Source: Amphirosellinia nigrospora
Lineage: Eukaryota > Ascomycota > Sordariomycetes > Xylariales > Xylariaceae
Direction of reading: 5' to 3'
NCBI GenBank assembly: GCA_004123355.1
Contig: SCHM01000001.1
Span: forward strand, 10,178,193-10,242,192
Length of the DNA stretch: 64,000 nt
Shown: piece after piece, positions 25,560-35,660 of the stretch
How positions within the stretch are numbered: position 1 is the first letter of the stretch
Layout of the letters: the number at the start of each line of letters is the position of its first letter
Notes under the pieces: generated by a model
What the model saw: only the letters and a program-made list of their open reading frames with translations
The model's database searches: none
Told to the model about the DNA's origin: nothing
Translations under genes and position numbers: made by a program

Positions 25560-26262
25560 AGAAGAGTGAGCCGGGAAACTATTGTAATGGTGGTGAACTG
25601 GTTCTTATACACCTCGACCTCTACACCCAGCTAGAAGCCTGCACATGGGTGAGTTCTGGCGTTCCCATTTGAGACGGAACTAACTGTGATCCAGATCTAT
25701 CGCCCAATAATATTCTCTTTGGAGGCTACGATTCATTAATTTTCAAACGTTTAGACAAAACGAGCTCCAAGGCCCCTTAGCGCTCAAGGTTATTCGAAGT
25801 GGTACTGCTTACCTCCCCTAACTCATGTTGATTTCTAGAGGCTACTAGTCAGCTGCGACTTTGGTACTGCCAAGGTAGGATGCAAGTATACTGGTGATGT
25901 CATGCCAAACTTTTATCGAGCACCAGAGCTTATCAATGAAGGTAGACTAGGATTCGAAGATCGACATCTGGTCGGTCGGTTATAGGATGTGAGTTCGAAG
26001 TACTAACTCGTTTCTTAATTGTGACTTCAATATAACCTCGCTCTTTGCTCTCAACTTATAGACGAATTAGTCTCACTACCAATAATATTTTCATGTCTCA
26101 GCCCACCAAAATAACCGGAGGGTAATCAGCCTCCCAGGACTGTGTGTGGTTAGGTCCTGTGGCTTGTCTGCGGGACAGCGCCTGGCTAAAATAGTATCTC
26201 TAGCAGGACCTCGGCAGAGAAGCTTCTTCGGGCGAAGTAAGACTGGACAAGAAGGTAAGTCG
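25560..26262 (+). pseudogene. SRPK-like serine/threonine kinase, fragmentary
   Basis: Kinase subdomains can be read in order but in shifting frames. The catalytic loop LHMDLSPNNILFGG is split by an intron (donor after 25654, acceptor about 25693). Then follow the insert GPLALKVIRSGTAYLP, the DFG block VSCDFGTAKVGCKYTGDVMP, the APE-equivalent NFYRAPE and a DSKIDIWSVG block. After another intron comes LAKIVSLAGPRQRSFFGRSK, ending at a GTAAGT donor at about 26262. These are the features of the fungal SRPK-like kinases. The N-lobe, with its glycine loop and VAIK lysine, is not recognisable upstream, and the C-terminal end is not found downstream. Stops after ALKVIRSGTAYLP and a loss near 25761 interrupt the frame. 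Since the whole window has base losses, part of the damage may be artefactual, but the missing N-lobe suggests a true relic. Confidence 0.55.
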
Positions 26263-28843
26263 TACTCGGAGCTCATGTAACCTTACTATTCCTTTTCTAC
26301 ATACAGCCTTCAAAGTAAAAAGTGAATACGCGAAGTAACATACACAGTGGCGTTTCGGTGAGTAGCAGATGAATTCATGCCATGTGTAGTTTTTATACAT
26401 ATGACGCACAGTATCCCAAATTATTCGGCCAGCGCTTATTTCTGAACGAACTTGAAGCGTCATTAGAAGTAGATGATGGCACCTGGTTGTGAGATTCTTA
26501 CAGAAATCTAGGCATATATACCTCACTGGCCGATATCTAGAGGATCAAATTACACCGAATAAGGGTAAATAGTGAAATTTGTTAGGCTCATCTCAATTAT
26601 CGGTCCTACACTGACAACATGAGGACCAGTGATGATAGAAATAGAGGATATTGTCGTCGCCAGTCCATCCATATCTGATCTCGATTTGTGATACCAAGGT
26701 TCTTTCAACCGCTTCCCAGCTTTCAAACACTATAAGATAAATTCGTAATGCTTTGATACTTGGTTACATGCGAACGTCTGCATCTGTAAGCTACGGTAGG
26801 GATCCTTTCCTTTGCTGACTAACACGCCGGCGCTGAAGTGCCACGCCGGCCACCTTGGCCGTCAGCCCGCCCGTTGCGCCGTTTTAGCTCGGCGCGCTAG
26901 CCCCACTTCAGGAACCGTTTTGAAAGGAAATGCCGAGCTCGTCCCACTCCGCGTGATCGCATCGAAGGATTTAGTGACAATATTGGAGATCCCTTACATA
27001 ACTGCTCGCGGGAAAGCGTTTACCTTCTACCCAGACAGTTTGGCTTTTTATTTATTCAATCAAAACCTCACGGGTGTAATTTTATTGTTGTGCTCTCTAT
27101 CATTTCCATCTATCCCTTTGAATGCCCATTTGACCAGCTGACTTAAAGGCGGAATAGGGGGCCGCACACAGTTAGCTACACCCAATAATACTATTGACCG
27201 AGCATAGTTTATTGTTGAATGGGCATACAAGTATGTCCTTGCGGCCCCGTTATTAGTCATCTAGCTCAGCTGAAAGGGCGTTCAAAGGGATAGAAGTCGT
27301 CACAAATTTCCAGATGGCACTGGTGTGAGTGGATCCCGCAATGAACTCCATATACTATGCACACTATCTGGCCGGTAACTCCGTTTTGCGACATAATTTA
27401 CCCCTAGTTCCTGACCCCTTATTTTTAACATACTGTACTCGGATTGCATCAGTAACAACATGTATGGATATAAATGCGTAAGTAGGCATACTTAAAAACG
27501 CTTTCGAGGATGAGAAAATGGCCACGCATGACTCTAACAACGCAAGATCGACGGCCCTTGCGTGACCAATTTTGAGTACAGGGTAAAAGTCTACCCCTCT
27601 TTGTGATTGATCCAGTAACTGTAGTAAGCTACCTGTTCTCTAGATACACGTGTAGGTAAAACAGTCGGGTTCTCTATTACCTGGCAGCAATAGTAGATAG
27701 CGTGGATGAGTGATGGGGATCGAGAAACGTGCTGCACGATAGGATGAGGGATGCTACCAAGTATTTGAATGGGCTGTTTTGATTAAATCGCATTTAAGGA
27801 TGCGGGACCGAAGAGAGCCCAGACGGGGTGGGCCTTGCTACCTCCCCAATCCAGCCATCGACACCGTTCTCGTGGGATGCTGAAGATCTTGGCTGCTTTG
27901 ACAAGCCCTTAGCTCGCCGCGAAGGATCATCTGAGGCTACTCTGTATATAATTACTTATACTGTATAAACTCTAGACTCAGCGACATAAATGCCCAATTT
28001 AGAATACCAAATATCTACCGGCCTGCCGCGCGCTACTATATCCAATATTTATCCTATGTCGTGCCAGGCGCTACAATAAGGAGATATATTTGACTGTAGT
28101 TTACCCTATGGAAGAACATTCCACCGCAACAGATGGACGTCCTCTCGTTCGGGTTGTGCGATGGTGTGTCAAAGCCTTGTGCCTGTCCCTGTCCACATAG
28201 CGGCAAGATCGGCTATACTGTCTTTAACACCTAGCACGGAATACTTACCTTAGTAACATGATAGCTCAATGATTTGATTTGAGAAGCAAGTTGAAGCGTC
28301 GCAGCCTTCAGTACGCCTGATCTTCACGCAACTACTTGGCTGCTTACACTTTCTGCACCATAGAGCACACACTACATAATGTGTAAGCAGCAAGTAATCG
28401 CAATGGGTGGCGATTGTTCCCCAATTCGGACATGTTAGATGCATCCATCTCCCAATCCATCATATCATGGAGCACAGACTTTTCAGGGTTTGATGAAGAC
28501 GGCTAGCTTACTTCGTGAGCCCCCAAACCGCTTATGGGAAGGATCACTTGGCATAACATGGATGCAAAACACCATGATGCTTGTAGCTTTTTTACAAGTC
28601 CACAGAGTTCCCTTCGAAGTGTAATTTTAGTTTCCACATTCGGCCGATTTCCAAACATTCTTTCTTTATACACTTTCCTTCATTATACGCCCAAGTATCT
28701 TCTTCTCGTATTTTCTCCTCCATTTTGTCTCTCCCCGCATTTCGCCATCTACCTAAATTCCGGTCCCAGTTCCCAATGGCCATGTAATCAGCAGCAAGCC
28801 CGACCGACCCCGTTAGCTCGACATCGGTTCTACCGTCGGGGCA
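26263..28843. other. AT-rich region with GC island and foldback element
   Basis: No gene is supported. A GC-rich patch at 26820-26950 stands out in AT-rich DNA and carries an open frame (26812-27141) without recognisable features. A short foldback element at 27110-27293 is listed separately. The remaining sequence to 28840 has no long open frame; its last part is presumably the promoter of the membrane-protein gene. Confidence 0.45.
27110..27293. repeat. Short foldback/MITE-like element with imperfect terminal inverted repeats
   Basis: The left end reads CTATCCCTTTGAATGCCC and then TTTGACCAGCTGA (27110-27141). The right end (27266-27293) read on the other strand gives CTATCCCTTTGAACGCCC and TTTCAGCTGA. 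Further in, GGGGCCGCA is present in both arms. The arms are therefore imperfect inverted repeats of about 30 bp with weaker pairing inward, enclosing 184 bp. There is no coding capacity. A target-site duplication is not obvious, so the boundaries are approximate. It resembles a small non-autonomous DNA transposon or foldback sequence. Confidence 0.5.
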
Positions 28844-30116
28844 ATGGACAACGACCAGCAAAGCATACCTGCTGGGGACATCGGAAACCATGTTCTCCCG
28901 AAAGTAATTGTTATTTTCACCGGCGTTGTGGCATTTGTCGCCCTAATAGTCCGTCTTGTTGCCAGACAGATGATGAGAAGATTAGGTATCGCCGATCTGT
29001 TACTGGTCATATCAATGGTAAGTCGCTTTTAACCACAGCCTCCATCCACCCTGGCAAGCTGACTTTGTTGGTTTTAGGTCTTCTATATCGTTCATCATTA
29101 CAACGCCTGGTGAGTATTAAAATGTCCCGTGTCTGATCCGTCAGTCTTCTCGTTTCGCATGATGTAGCAATTTCTTCGATGTGAGACTTAAATATCTCAA
29201 CTAATATTTTTCCATATACGCAGGCAGGCGGCCATCTATCCTGGGCTCGGTGTACACCAATGGCAATACAATGCTGAGCTTGCTGCTGCTTCACATTATG
29301 TAAGAAGCCTGGGACTTGATAGTTTTTACGGACGGGAGAAAACTAACGACCCTCTAGAATTTTAAGCTTGGGAGTGTTTTCTTTGGCCTTAACATAGCCT
29401 TTCTAAAAATCGCCATCTTGCTCGATTGGATACACACGTTTGTACCTACAGGCACGCGTAATGCTCTCTTTTGGATCCTGCATAGTCTGATTTTCAGCAA
29501 TGCTGTCTTTTACATAATTGGAACCTTTATCGAGGCTTTCCAGTGCCCGCCTGAAGATGTGGGCACTTCAAAATGCAATATTGACGTGGCCAAATACAAC
29601 CTTGCCTCGGGCGTTATCAACGTTATCTCCGACCTTACCATTCTCTTCGCACCCCATTGGTAATATGGAAGTTGAATCTATCGAAGCCCAGAAAGATAGG
29701 TGTATCAGTTCTATTCTTGATTGGTGCTCTGTGAGTATATCCCATGTTAGAATCAACGGAGTTGGCAAGCTAATATGCTCAAATCTATAGTGCCACCGGC
29801 AGCGCCATAGCACGCGTAATCTACGTTACCACTGCTTATAGAACAGGCGATATTTTGTTCAGTGCAGTTACTATCAACCTCTGGGCAATTGCGGAACAGA
29901 CGTTCGGATATCTCGTTATTGGAATCCCGGCTCTTCCAAAAGTCTTGCATAACTTGCCGTGTGTTCAGCGCTTAGGGTCACTTGCCCGATCCAGATCCAA
30001 ACAACCCTCAGGCCCAAGTGGTTATAACAACCGAGGAACATGGCCGAATTCGACTCCGCGAAATTACCACCGAGACATATGGGAAGCAGGCGATCTGGAT
30101 ACGCACGTTCTCGTGA
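28844..30116 (+). CDS. Rhodopsin-domain-like integral membrane protein
   Basis: Exons: 28844-29017, 29078-29109, 29224-29299, 29358-29730 and 29791-30116. Introns are 60, 114, 58 and 60 nt. The protein has the hallmarks of the large fungal 'rhodopsin domain' family (seven transmembrane helices, no retinal lysine required). Visible are a first helix VIVIFTGVVAFVALIVRLVAR, a GLGVHQW motif after helix 2, and FGLNIAFLKIAILL. The ECL-type block QCPPEDVGTSKCNIDVAKYN and the DLTILFAPHWVIWKL helix follow, then a C-terminal amphipathic tail (EEHGRIRLREITTETYGKQA) ending at TGA 30114-30116. Two base losses are needed: one in GG 29659-29660, which restores PHWVIWKL, and one near 29990, which moves to the tail frame. 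The ligand is unknown; some members of the family act in host or surface sensing. Confidence 0.75.
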
Positions 30117-32391
30117 CTATAAAGGGGGGAAGGGAAAAGAAATTCCGCTGCCAGGGCTGGACCGGGTACATGGGAGAGACGAAAGCCGAAATTCCTCAAC
30201 GGAGGCGATAGGTGTTGCGGTTGCCTAATGATGACTTTTATATCCATTTACCAAGCACAGACCGGAGTTCGGCAATGATACCTATCTTTTTCGCTGGAAT
30301 AAATATTAATGTTAAGATACTTGAAGACAAAAGCTACGCGGAAATTATCGTCATATTTATTCACGCATTATACCCATCGATTTCTACGACCTACCTATAC
30401 AACAAGAAGGACTGAAGAGGAATCGATACATCGTTCATCACAAGGGATTTCGGGACGTGATAACGCGAGGGACTCACACGCTGTCACCTGCCCTGATTAC
30501 TATGTAGTAGTCTTAGGACATAGATCCAGACGAGAAGTGCAGAGGGCCTACAGTCAAAGAAAATCCTACACGGGCATGATAATTTGCGGAATGCCAACAC
30601 AAAAAAACCTATGTACAGATGGCTATTTCTGGCCGAGCGTTAATCTGATTATCTAATTACAGTGTGTCATAGTTAGTGACTAAAATTCATATATAATTGG
30701 CGAGTGGTTATCCGAATTAGTATATGCCCAGAAGCGCCAGCCTGCCTATTTTCTAATCCGATCCCCTAATTTTGTAGTATGAATATATATTACGGCATAC
30801 TATCAGTCTCGGCACCAACAGCCCTAGGTAGCGCCAATATTGCTTAGGTAACTACTCATTAGCGGCCTCCAGCTGAACGTGACGCCAGACGCCTCTGTGC
30901 TACTTGGGTCGCGTCCTAATTCCCACGCCTTCGGTTCCACACAACGCTACTGCCGCCCCCGGTCTCCGGAGGGGCGGGCGGCAGTAGCGTCGCACTGCAT
31001 AGTAAATTAGACTGGCTTGGGTATACCGAATCATACCTTGAGTCTTAGTTCGTCTTTTTGTTCTTTTGTTGTGCGTGGCAGGCCGCCACAAGTGTGGCGC
31101 TATTAGTGCGTAATCCAAAATAGTACTGGCCACAGCCCCAGGTTCCCATTATTTCATCTAAGGACATAGAGGCAGAAATACGTTTGATTTGTAACAAGTC
31201 GCATGTATAGCAGGTATATAGTGTTGTTATCGTTCCTGGTTATGTCATTCTTAAATATAATTACTGAACGTTATTAGCATGTATTTGGAAGCAAGAAGTT
31301 GCCTATCTGGGGAGACCGTGCGACCATGTGGGCTGCCGGTTGGGACTCAGAAAATGTAGCACCAACAAAATCACCAGTACTTGTATTTGAGGAATGCAAG
31401 GCGGCCCTAGTATATACTACTAATAAACGGCTATGCAGCTAGCAGGAACGCTACTGGGAGCTCCGAGCTTCCCCGAAAACATGGAATGCCTTCTAGTAGG
31501 GGTCAAGGAGGAGATTTACCTTCCCCGAGACTTGGTAACCTGACACTATGAGGATTGAAACTCCCAAATTGGGCAGGTGGGAAAGATGGGTTGCGCTGCA
31601 AGTTTCAGCACAGGAAACCTGATGCGGGGTTTGCTCTGAGCTTCTTCCGTTAATAATGTAATTTTCGAAAACTGAGTGCATATTGGTGTATTATAGTTCT
31701 TACAGCTCACTTTAATGTGAGATAGCGCACTAGTTAAGCCCTCGTAGCTTGAAACTTACGCTATATCATATAGTTACAAAGATATATTGATTAGTTGTGT
31801 ACAATATAAGAAGCGTAAGAACTCTGTTTCTAGACCCGAAACCGATCGTCTTGGAGGCTTCTATACTATGTGTTAATCATGTGTATGCAATACGGACATT
31901 CCAAATGAATTTTGAGGCAATTTACGTGACACGACGTAGTCATCCACTTGTGGCGATTATAATGGGACGGCGTGGAGTGTATGAGACTTTAGTCAAGTTT
32001 CTTTATAGAAGTAGGGATGTGATACATGTCACACAGATCTAGCACGGAGTTCGCTAAATGTTGAAAATATGTGAGGCAGACTGTTATTTGGGCTATTCGA
32101 TTAAGAATAATATTTACGCCAACTACCTGTCTTTGGCGGTTATGTAAGTAATTGCTTACGATAACGTAGGTTAGGTACTCCCTTTCTGGCTGAAAAATGG
32201 GGTAGATTTAAAAGGGTTGTCACGAATAGGAAGTGTCTATTGCCTACTATATACTGGAATTATGACAAGGTTATTATCCTTTTATACTTCTAAATGATGG
32301 AAATCTAATTTTCGGAGATTGAACAGCTAAGAGACTTGCTGAAAAGACTATATAGAATTAATAGCCTTAGAATTCGTGTATGCAATTACTA
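30117..32391. other. AT-rich gene-free region with GC hairpin
   Basis: No gene is supported. Open frames at 30900-31140 (-) and 31797-32042 (+) have no recognisable product. A strong hairpin at 30944-30990 is listed separately. The last bases lead into the tRNA gene. Confidence 0.5.
30944..30990. repeat. 15-bp perfect inverted repeat, GC-rich hairpin
   Basis: ACGCTACTGCCGCCC (30944-30958) is followed 17 nt later by its exact reverse complement (30976-30990). The loop contains its own palindrome CTCCGGAG. The element is GC-rich in AT-rich surroundings. There is no poly-T after it and no gene before it, so it is not an obvious terminator. It could be the tip of a decayed transposon or a structured RNA. 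Confidence 0.7.
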
Positions 32392-32498
32392 GGCAAGATG
32401 GCCGAGCGGTTAAGGCGGTAGACTCAAGATAAATCTTAACCTTGAAAAGGGGTCTTCTACTGGGGAAACCCGCGCGAGTTCGAATCTCGCTCTTGTCA
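32392..32498 (+). tRNA. tRNA-Leu(CAA) with 26-nt intron
   Basis: The acceptor stem GGCAAGA (32392-32398) pairs with TCTTGTC (32491-32497), with one G-U pair and discriminator A at 32498. The D arm contains the A box (GCCGAGCGGTTAAGGC). The anticodon stem GTAGA/TCTAC is perfect; the anticodon CAA is at 32425-32427. A 26-nt intron (32429-32454) lies one base 3' of the anticodon, the canonical position; introns in tRNA-Leu(CAA) are common in fungi. The long variable arm with GGG/CCC is the class II type expected for leucine. The T arm GCGAG-TTCGAAT-CTCGC (the B box) is perfect. Confidence 0.93.
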
Positions 32499-32832
32499 AC
32501 GATCATTTTATTTTACTCAACCCCGCAATGAGACGGGATATGGATTAGTACACGCTAAGTAGGTAGTTATGGGCGGGAAATTATTTTGCACCAATAGTAA
32601 CTGGCGGTATTCCCCCACTATACCCGCCCTAAGCCTGAAATGGAAATAAAACCTAACAGCTTACTTGTACTCAATGAAAAACACTTTTTTTGCTAACTTA
32701 TATTCTAGCCCAAGGGCGTGAAGATCTCTTAAACAGGAGTCCCTACCCTTATTATATCATTTGATACGGATAATTCGAAGGTCCTAAAATTATATTTCTC
32801 CCTAGACCAAAGCGAATTCCCTCAGGACAGCG
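32499..32832. other. Intergenic, tRNA to SDR
   Basis: No feature is seen beyond the T-containing sequence directly after the tRNA that could end Pol III transcription and the likely 3' UTR of the dehydrogenase on the other strand. Confidence 0.5.
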
Positions 32833-33776
32833 TCATACACATCGGCCACCATCTACTTCAAGATTGACACCTGTAATGAATGAAGCCTCATCGCTAGCAA
32901 GATAGCAACACGCACCAGCAACATCCGCTGGAGTTGACCCCCGGCCTAGTGGTACTGTAGATTCGAAAGCTTTGCGGTTCTCGGGTGTGTTGGCCTTGCC
33001 AATGAAGAGATGCGTCATTCCAGTACTTCCAATTACCGGTGATACTGAGTTGAATCGGATCTGCTGAGGTCCGTACTCAACGGCCATGGTCTACAATAAT
33101 CAATGAATGTATATACAGTGAAGTGGACCGGTGGCTCTTACTTTTGTAGCAGTAATCACTGCCGCTTTGGATGCATTATACCATGTAAGCCGTGGACGAG
33201 GCCGTACTAAAGATTAAGATATTAGTTCTAAGTCTCTCGAATAGGATAGTATAGAAGGAAATAGGACTAGAAAGTATTTATGATATATCCCCGGCTTATC
33301 TAGATAGTAAATAGGTAGTCAAAGGTAGCACTCGAGCCACTTACCTCCGGCCGTAGACGCGATCTGTATAAAAGTCCAGGGATCTTGTTTTCTATGAAAT
33401 ACGGCAAAACCACATTCGTAGACAAATAAATCGACTTGACGTTCACGTTCATGACAAGGTCGAATTCCGCCTCAGCGACTTCTTCGGTAGCTTTTTGTGA
33501 GTAGGCAGCGCCGGCATTGTTGACGACAATATCGAGCTTTCCAAACGTGCCAACGGCTTCTTTCAGCAATCGCACCAATCCTCGCGCTTCGTCACATCTC
33601 CAACCGCGAATGCGCATCCCAGCTCTTTTGCTACACCCCGACCATGGTCTCGGAGAGGTCTGCAATGAGGACTTGAGCACCTCTTCGACGAACTAGTCGC
33701 AATCCCTTTACCAAACCCTGATGCTCCACCTGTGACGATGGCCACTTTTCCTTGTAGTCTTGGCTGCAGGGGTCAT
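32833..33776 (-). CDS. Short-chain dehydrogenase/reductase (classical SDR)
   Basis: Reading leftward, exons are about 33776-33350, 33209-33144 and 33089-32833. The protein would be about 260 aa. The NAD(P)-binding motif TGGASGFGKGIA lies in KVAIVTGGASGFGKG. The NNAG motif follows in LDIVVNNAGAAYS, then a catalytic Ser region (IQIASTAG). The YNASK active site is in the short second exon (LTWYNASKAAVITATK). The C-terminus ends in FITGVNLEVDGGRCV, typical of FabG/glucose-dehydrogenase-like SDRs that act as tetramers. At least five base losses are needed, mostly in GG or TTTT runs, such as CC 33575-33576 (+ strand), which restores EDWVRLL. The 5' end is unsettled: ATG at 33776 is in a different frame from the first motif, so an indel or an upstream exon is involved. 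The substrate cannot be told. Confidence 0.8.
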
Positions 33777-35384
33777 GATCTCGGTTGTGCACGTGCAGAC
33801 AAGGAACCTCAAAGAGAGGCCTCGATATGGGACGGTAGGTTTGACAAGGGAGCCCCTAGAACAATAGCGTGTGTACAACCCTCTTTTTGATGCGTTATGT
33901 ACTTCTTGTCTGACTTCAAAGTGGGAGTCTCGCAGCAACTGAATGCGGGGATGAACTTACGTAAAGCCGGATCAAGCAGCGAGGAGTAGCATTTACGTTT
34001 TGTAACCAGCCTACTTTATCTTCGAGCACTAATGTAGATAGCAGTAACATTCCTTGGAACCTACCGCAAGACCGATGCGAGTGGGTCTCACCCTGCGGCA
34101 GATGGACAGGCCCACAAAGTGATATTGCATACCCAGTAAGGAGTGAGAAGAAGATATCTAGGTTAGGTTGTATTAGAATGGGCGATTTACCTAATTATGT
34201 AGCTTGAGGTTTCAGAGTGTCACGAGTCCAGTACACGTATAGTCAACTGCAAGCAGTCAAGTGCTCGACTTGACAACGTTCTACCTTTTGTAGTGTTGTG
34301 GTATAGTGCAGTTCTGTATCATGACACAGAGCGTAAGTCTTGTACTGTCACGATGTGAGTAGTCACGGCGAAGCCTATAGACAAAGGACGTATGTGTATA
34401 TAGATGGAGACTAGTCATCAGGAGAGATAGATCCCTCGCGCAATAACAAGAGTCTTACCTGCCCCATACCAGAGGTCTTGACATGTACCTCCTTGGGTAC
34501 AACTAAAACTGCTCCTATGTTACTGAATTAGACACGCTAGGAGCTTACTGAGAAAGTATTATTACTCTATCCGCTCAAACAACCGAAACAGGCACAATGA
34601 GCTACTTTTCAAGTGACGGGATATGCAGTAATACTATATCAACTTTTGAGTTTCTAACCACAGTAATCCTGGGGGGCAGGCATGTAGACCAACTGGCAGA
34701 CGATGCTTGTGCCAGGCTACCAGTAACCTTGACCAATAATTATTTCCTCTGTCGATTCTGAGAGCGAGCTCTGACTAAGATATTGATTTGTAACCATAGA
34801 TGTCATTTATTCCGTGAGTGAACTCATCAATGTTTCCTTTGCTCTTACTCTCACGCAATATGCAGCGATCCGAGCACAACCGAAAGTCGCTTACAGAGTA
34901 CATTAACTTTGGCAATTTCAATGATGTAGGTCTCTGGTACATATTAAAGCATCAATATTTGGTTGCCGTGTAAATAGTTTTAATTTAAAGAAGAGGTAAG
35001 TTCCGTTCTTAAGTTTAAGAACAAACGCCTCACTTCCGCAGTCTTTCGGAAACGAACCACTAACTGCTGAGAATTTGGATGTGTATGTTCCATCAGACCT
35101 GACATATGTCATATCCTTCTGTATAAAAATGGAACTTACGGTAAATACGAGCTAGTTGCACCTTGTCATTCCTGAGGAGGGAAACGTCAAGTACGAATGA
35201 TGGATAGCTTCCTCAAGCTTGGGCGGACGGAAGATTAACATGCCCCCTTACTCCTCGAAGTCACGCACCAAAACCACGCCTCCTGGCACAACAGTGGAAT
35301 CAGAGTCGACCAACAATACGGCGTCTATGTGCTTCCATAGCAACTTGTCGACGCTGACCACTAGCAACACTCTCGCCACAGTCC
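33777..35384. other. Gene-free stretch
   Basis: No supportable gene. Open frames at 34918-35112 (-) and 35219-35413 (+) lack recognisable features; the latter overlaps the start of the fascin-like fragment in another frame. Confidence 0.45.
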
Positions 35385-35660
35385 CGGACAGGGTTCGACG
35401 TATACGTTTGTAGAAGCGAGCTCAGAATATGCAATCACGCTTGTAGGCGGGCGTCTGACTGTTGCGTCGGATGCAGGCACCAGAGAGGGGTGGCAATGCC
35501 CTGCGAGGAGCATCCCGACGGCTGGATCGGATTCCGCGATGCCATCTCGGGAGGATATCTAGGGCACAATAACAAAGGCGCATTTACCGCCGAGGCCGAC
35601 AAGTTAAACTCTCGGGAGTCATTGGTCCTCCGTTTGCGAGAGGTTAGTAGCTATAATTTA
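35385..35660 (+). pseudogene. Fascin-like (beta-trefoil) domain fragment
   Basis: The reading STYTFVEASSEYAITLVGGR, then LTVASDAGTREGWQC is followed, after one base loss near 35505, by EEHPDGWIGFRDAISGGYLG and HNNKGAF. The GW.GFR..SG.YLGH.. pattern is the hallmark of the fascin-like repeat seen in many ascomycete proteins of unknown function. In those proteins the next strand block (W..F.ARRH..GGYVLL) follows, but here the sequence ends ESLVLRL and runs into unrelated sequence. No start codon in frame and no upstream half were found. I read it as a fragment of a gene, either decayed or broken by indels. Confidence 0.5.
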
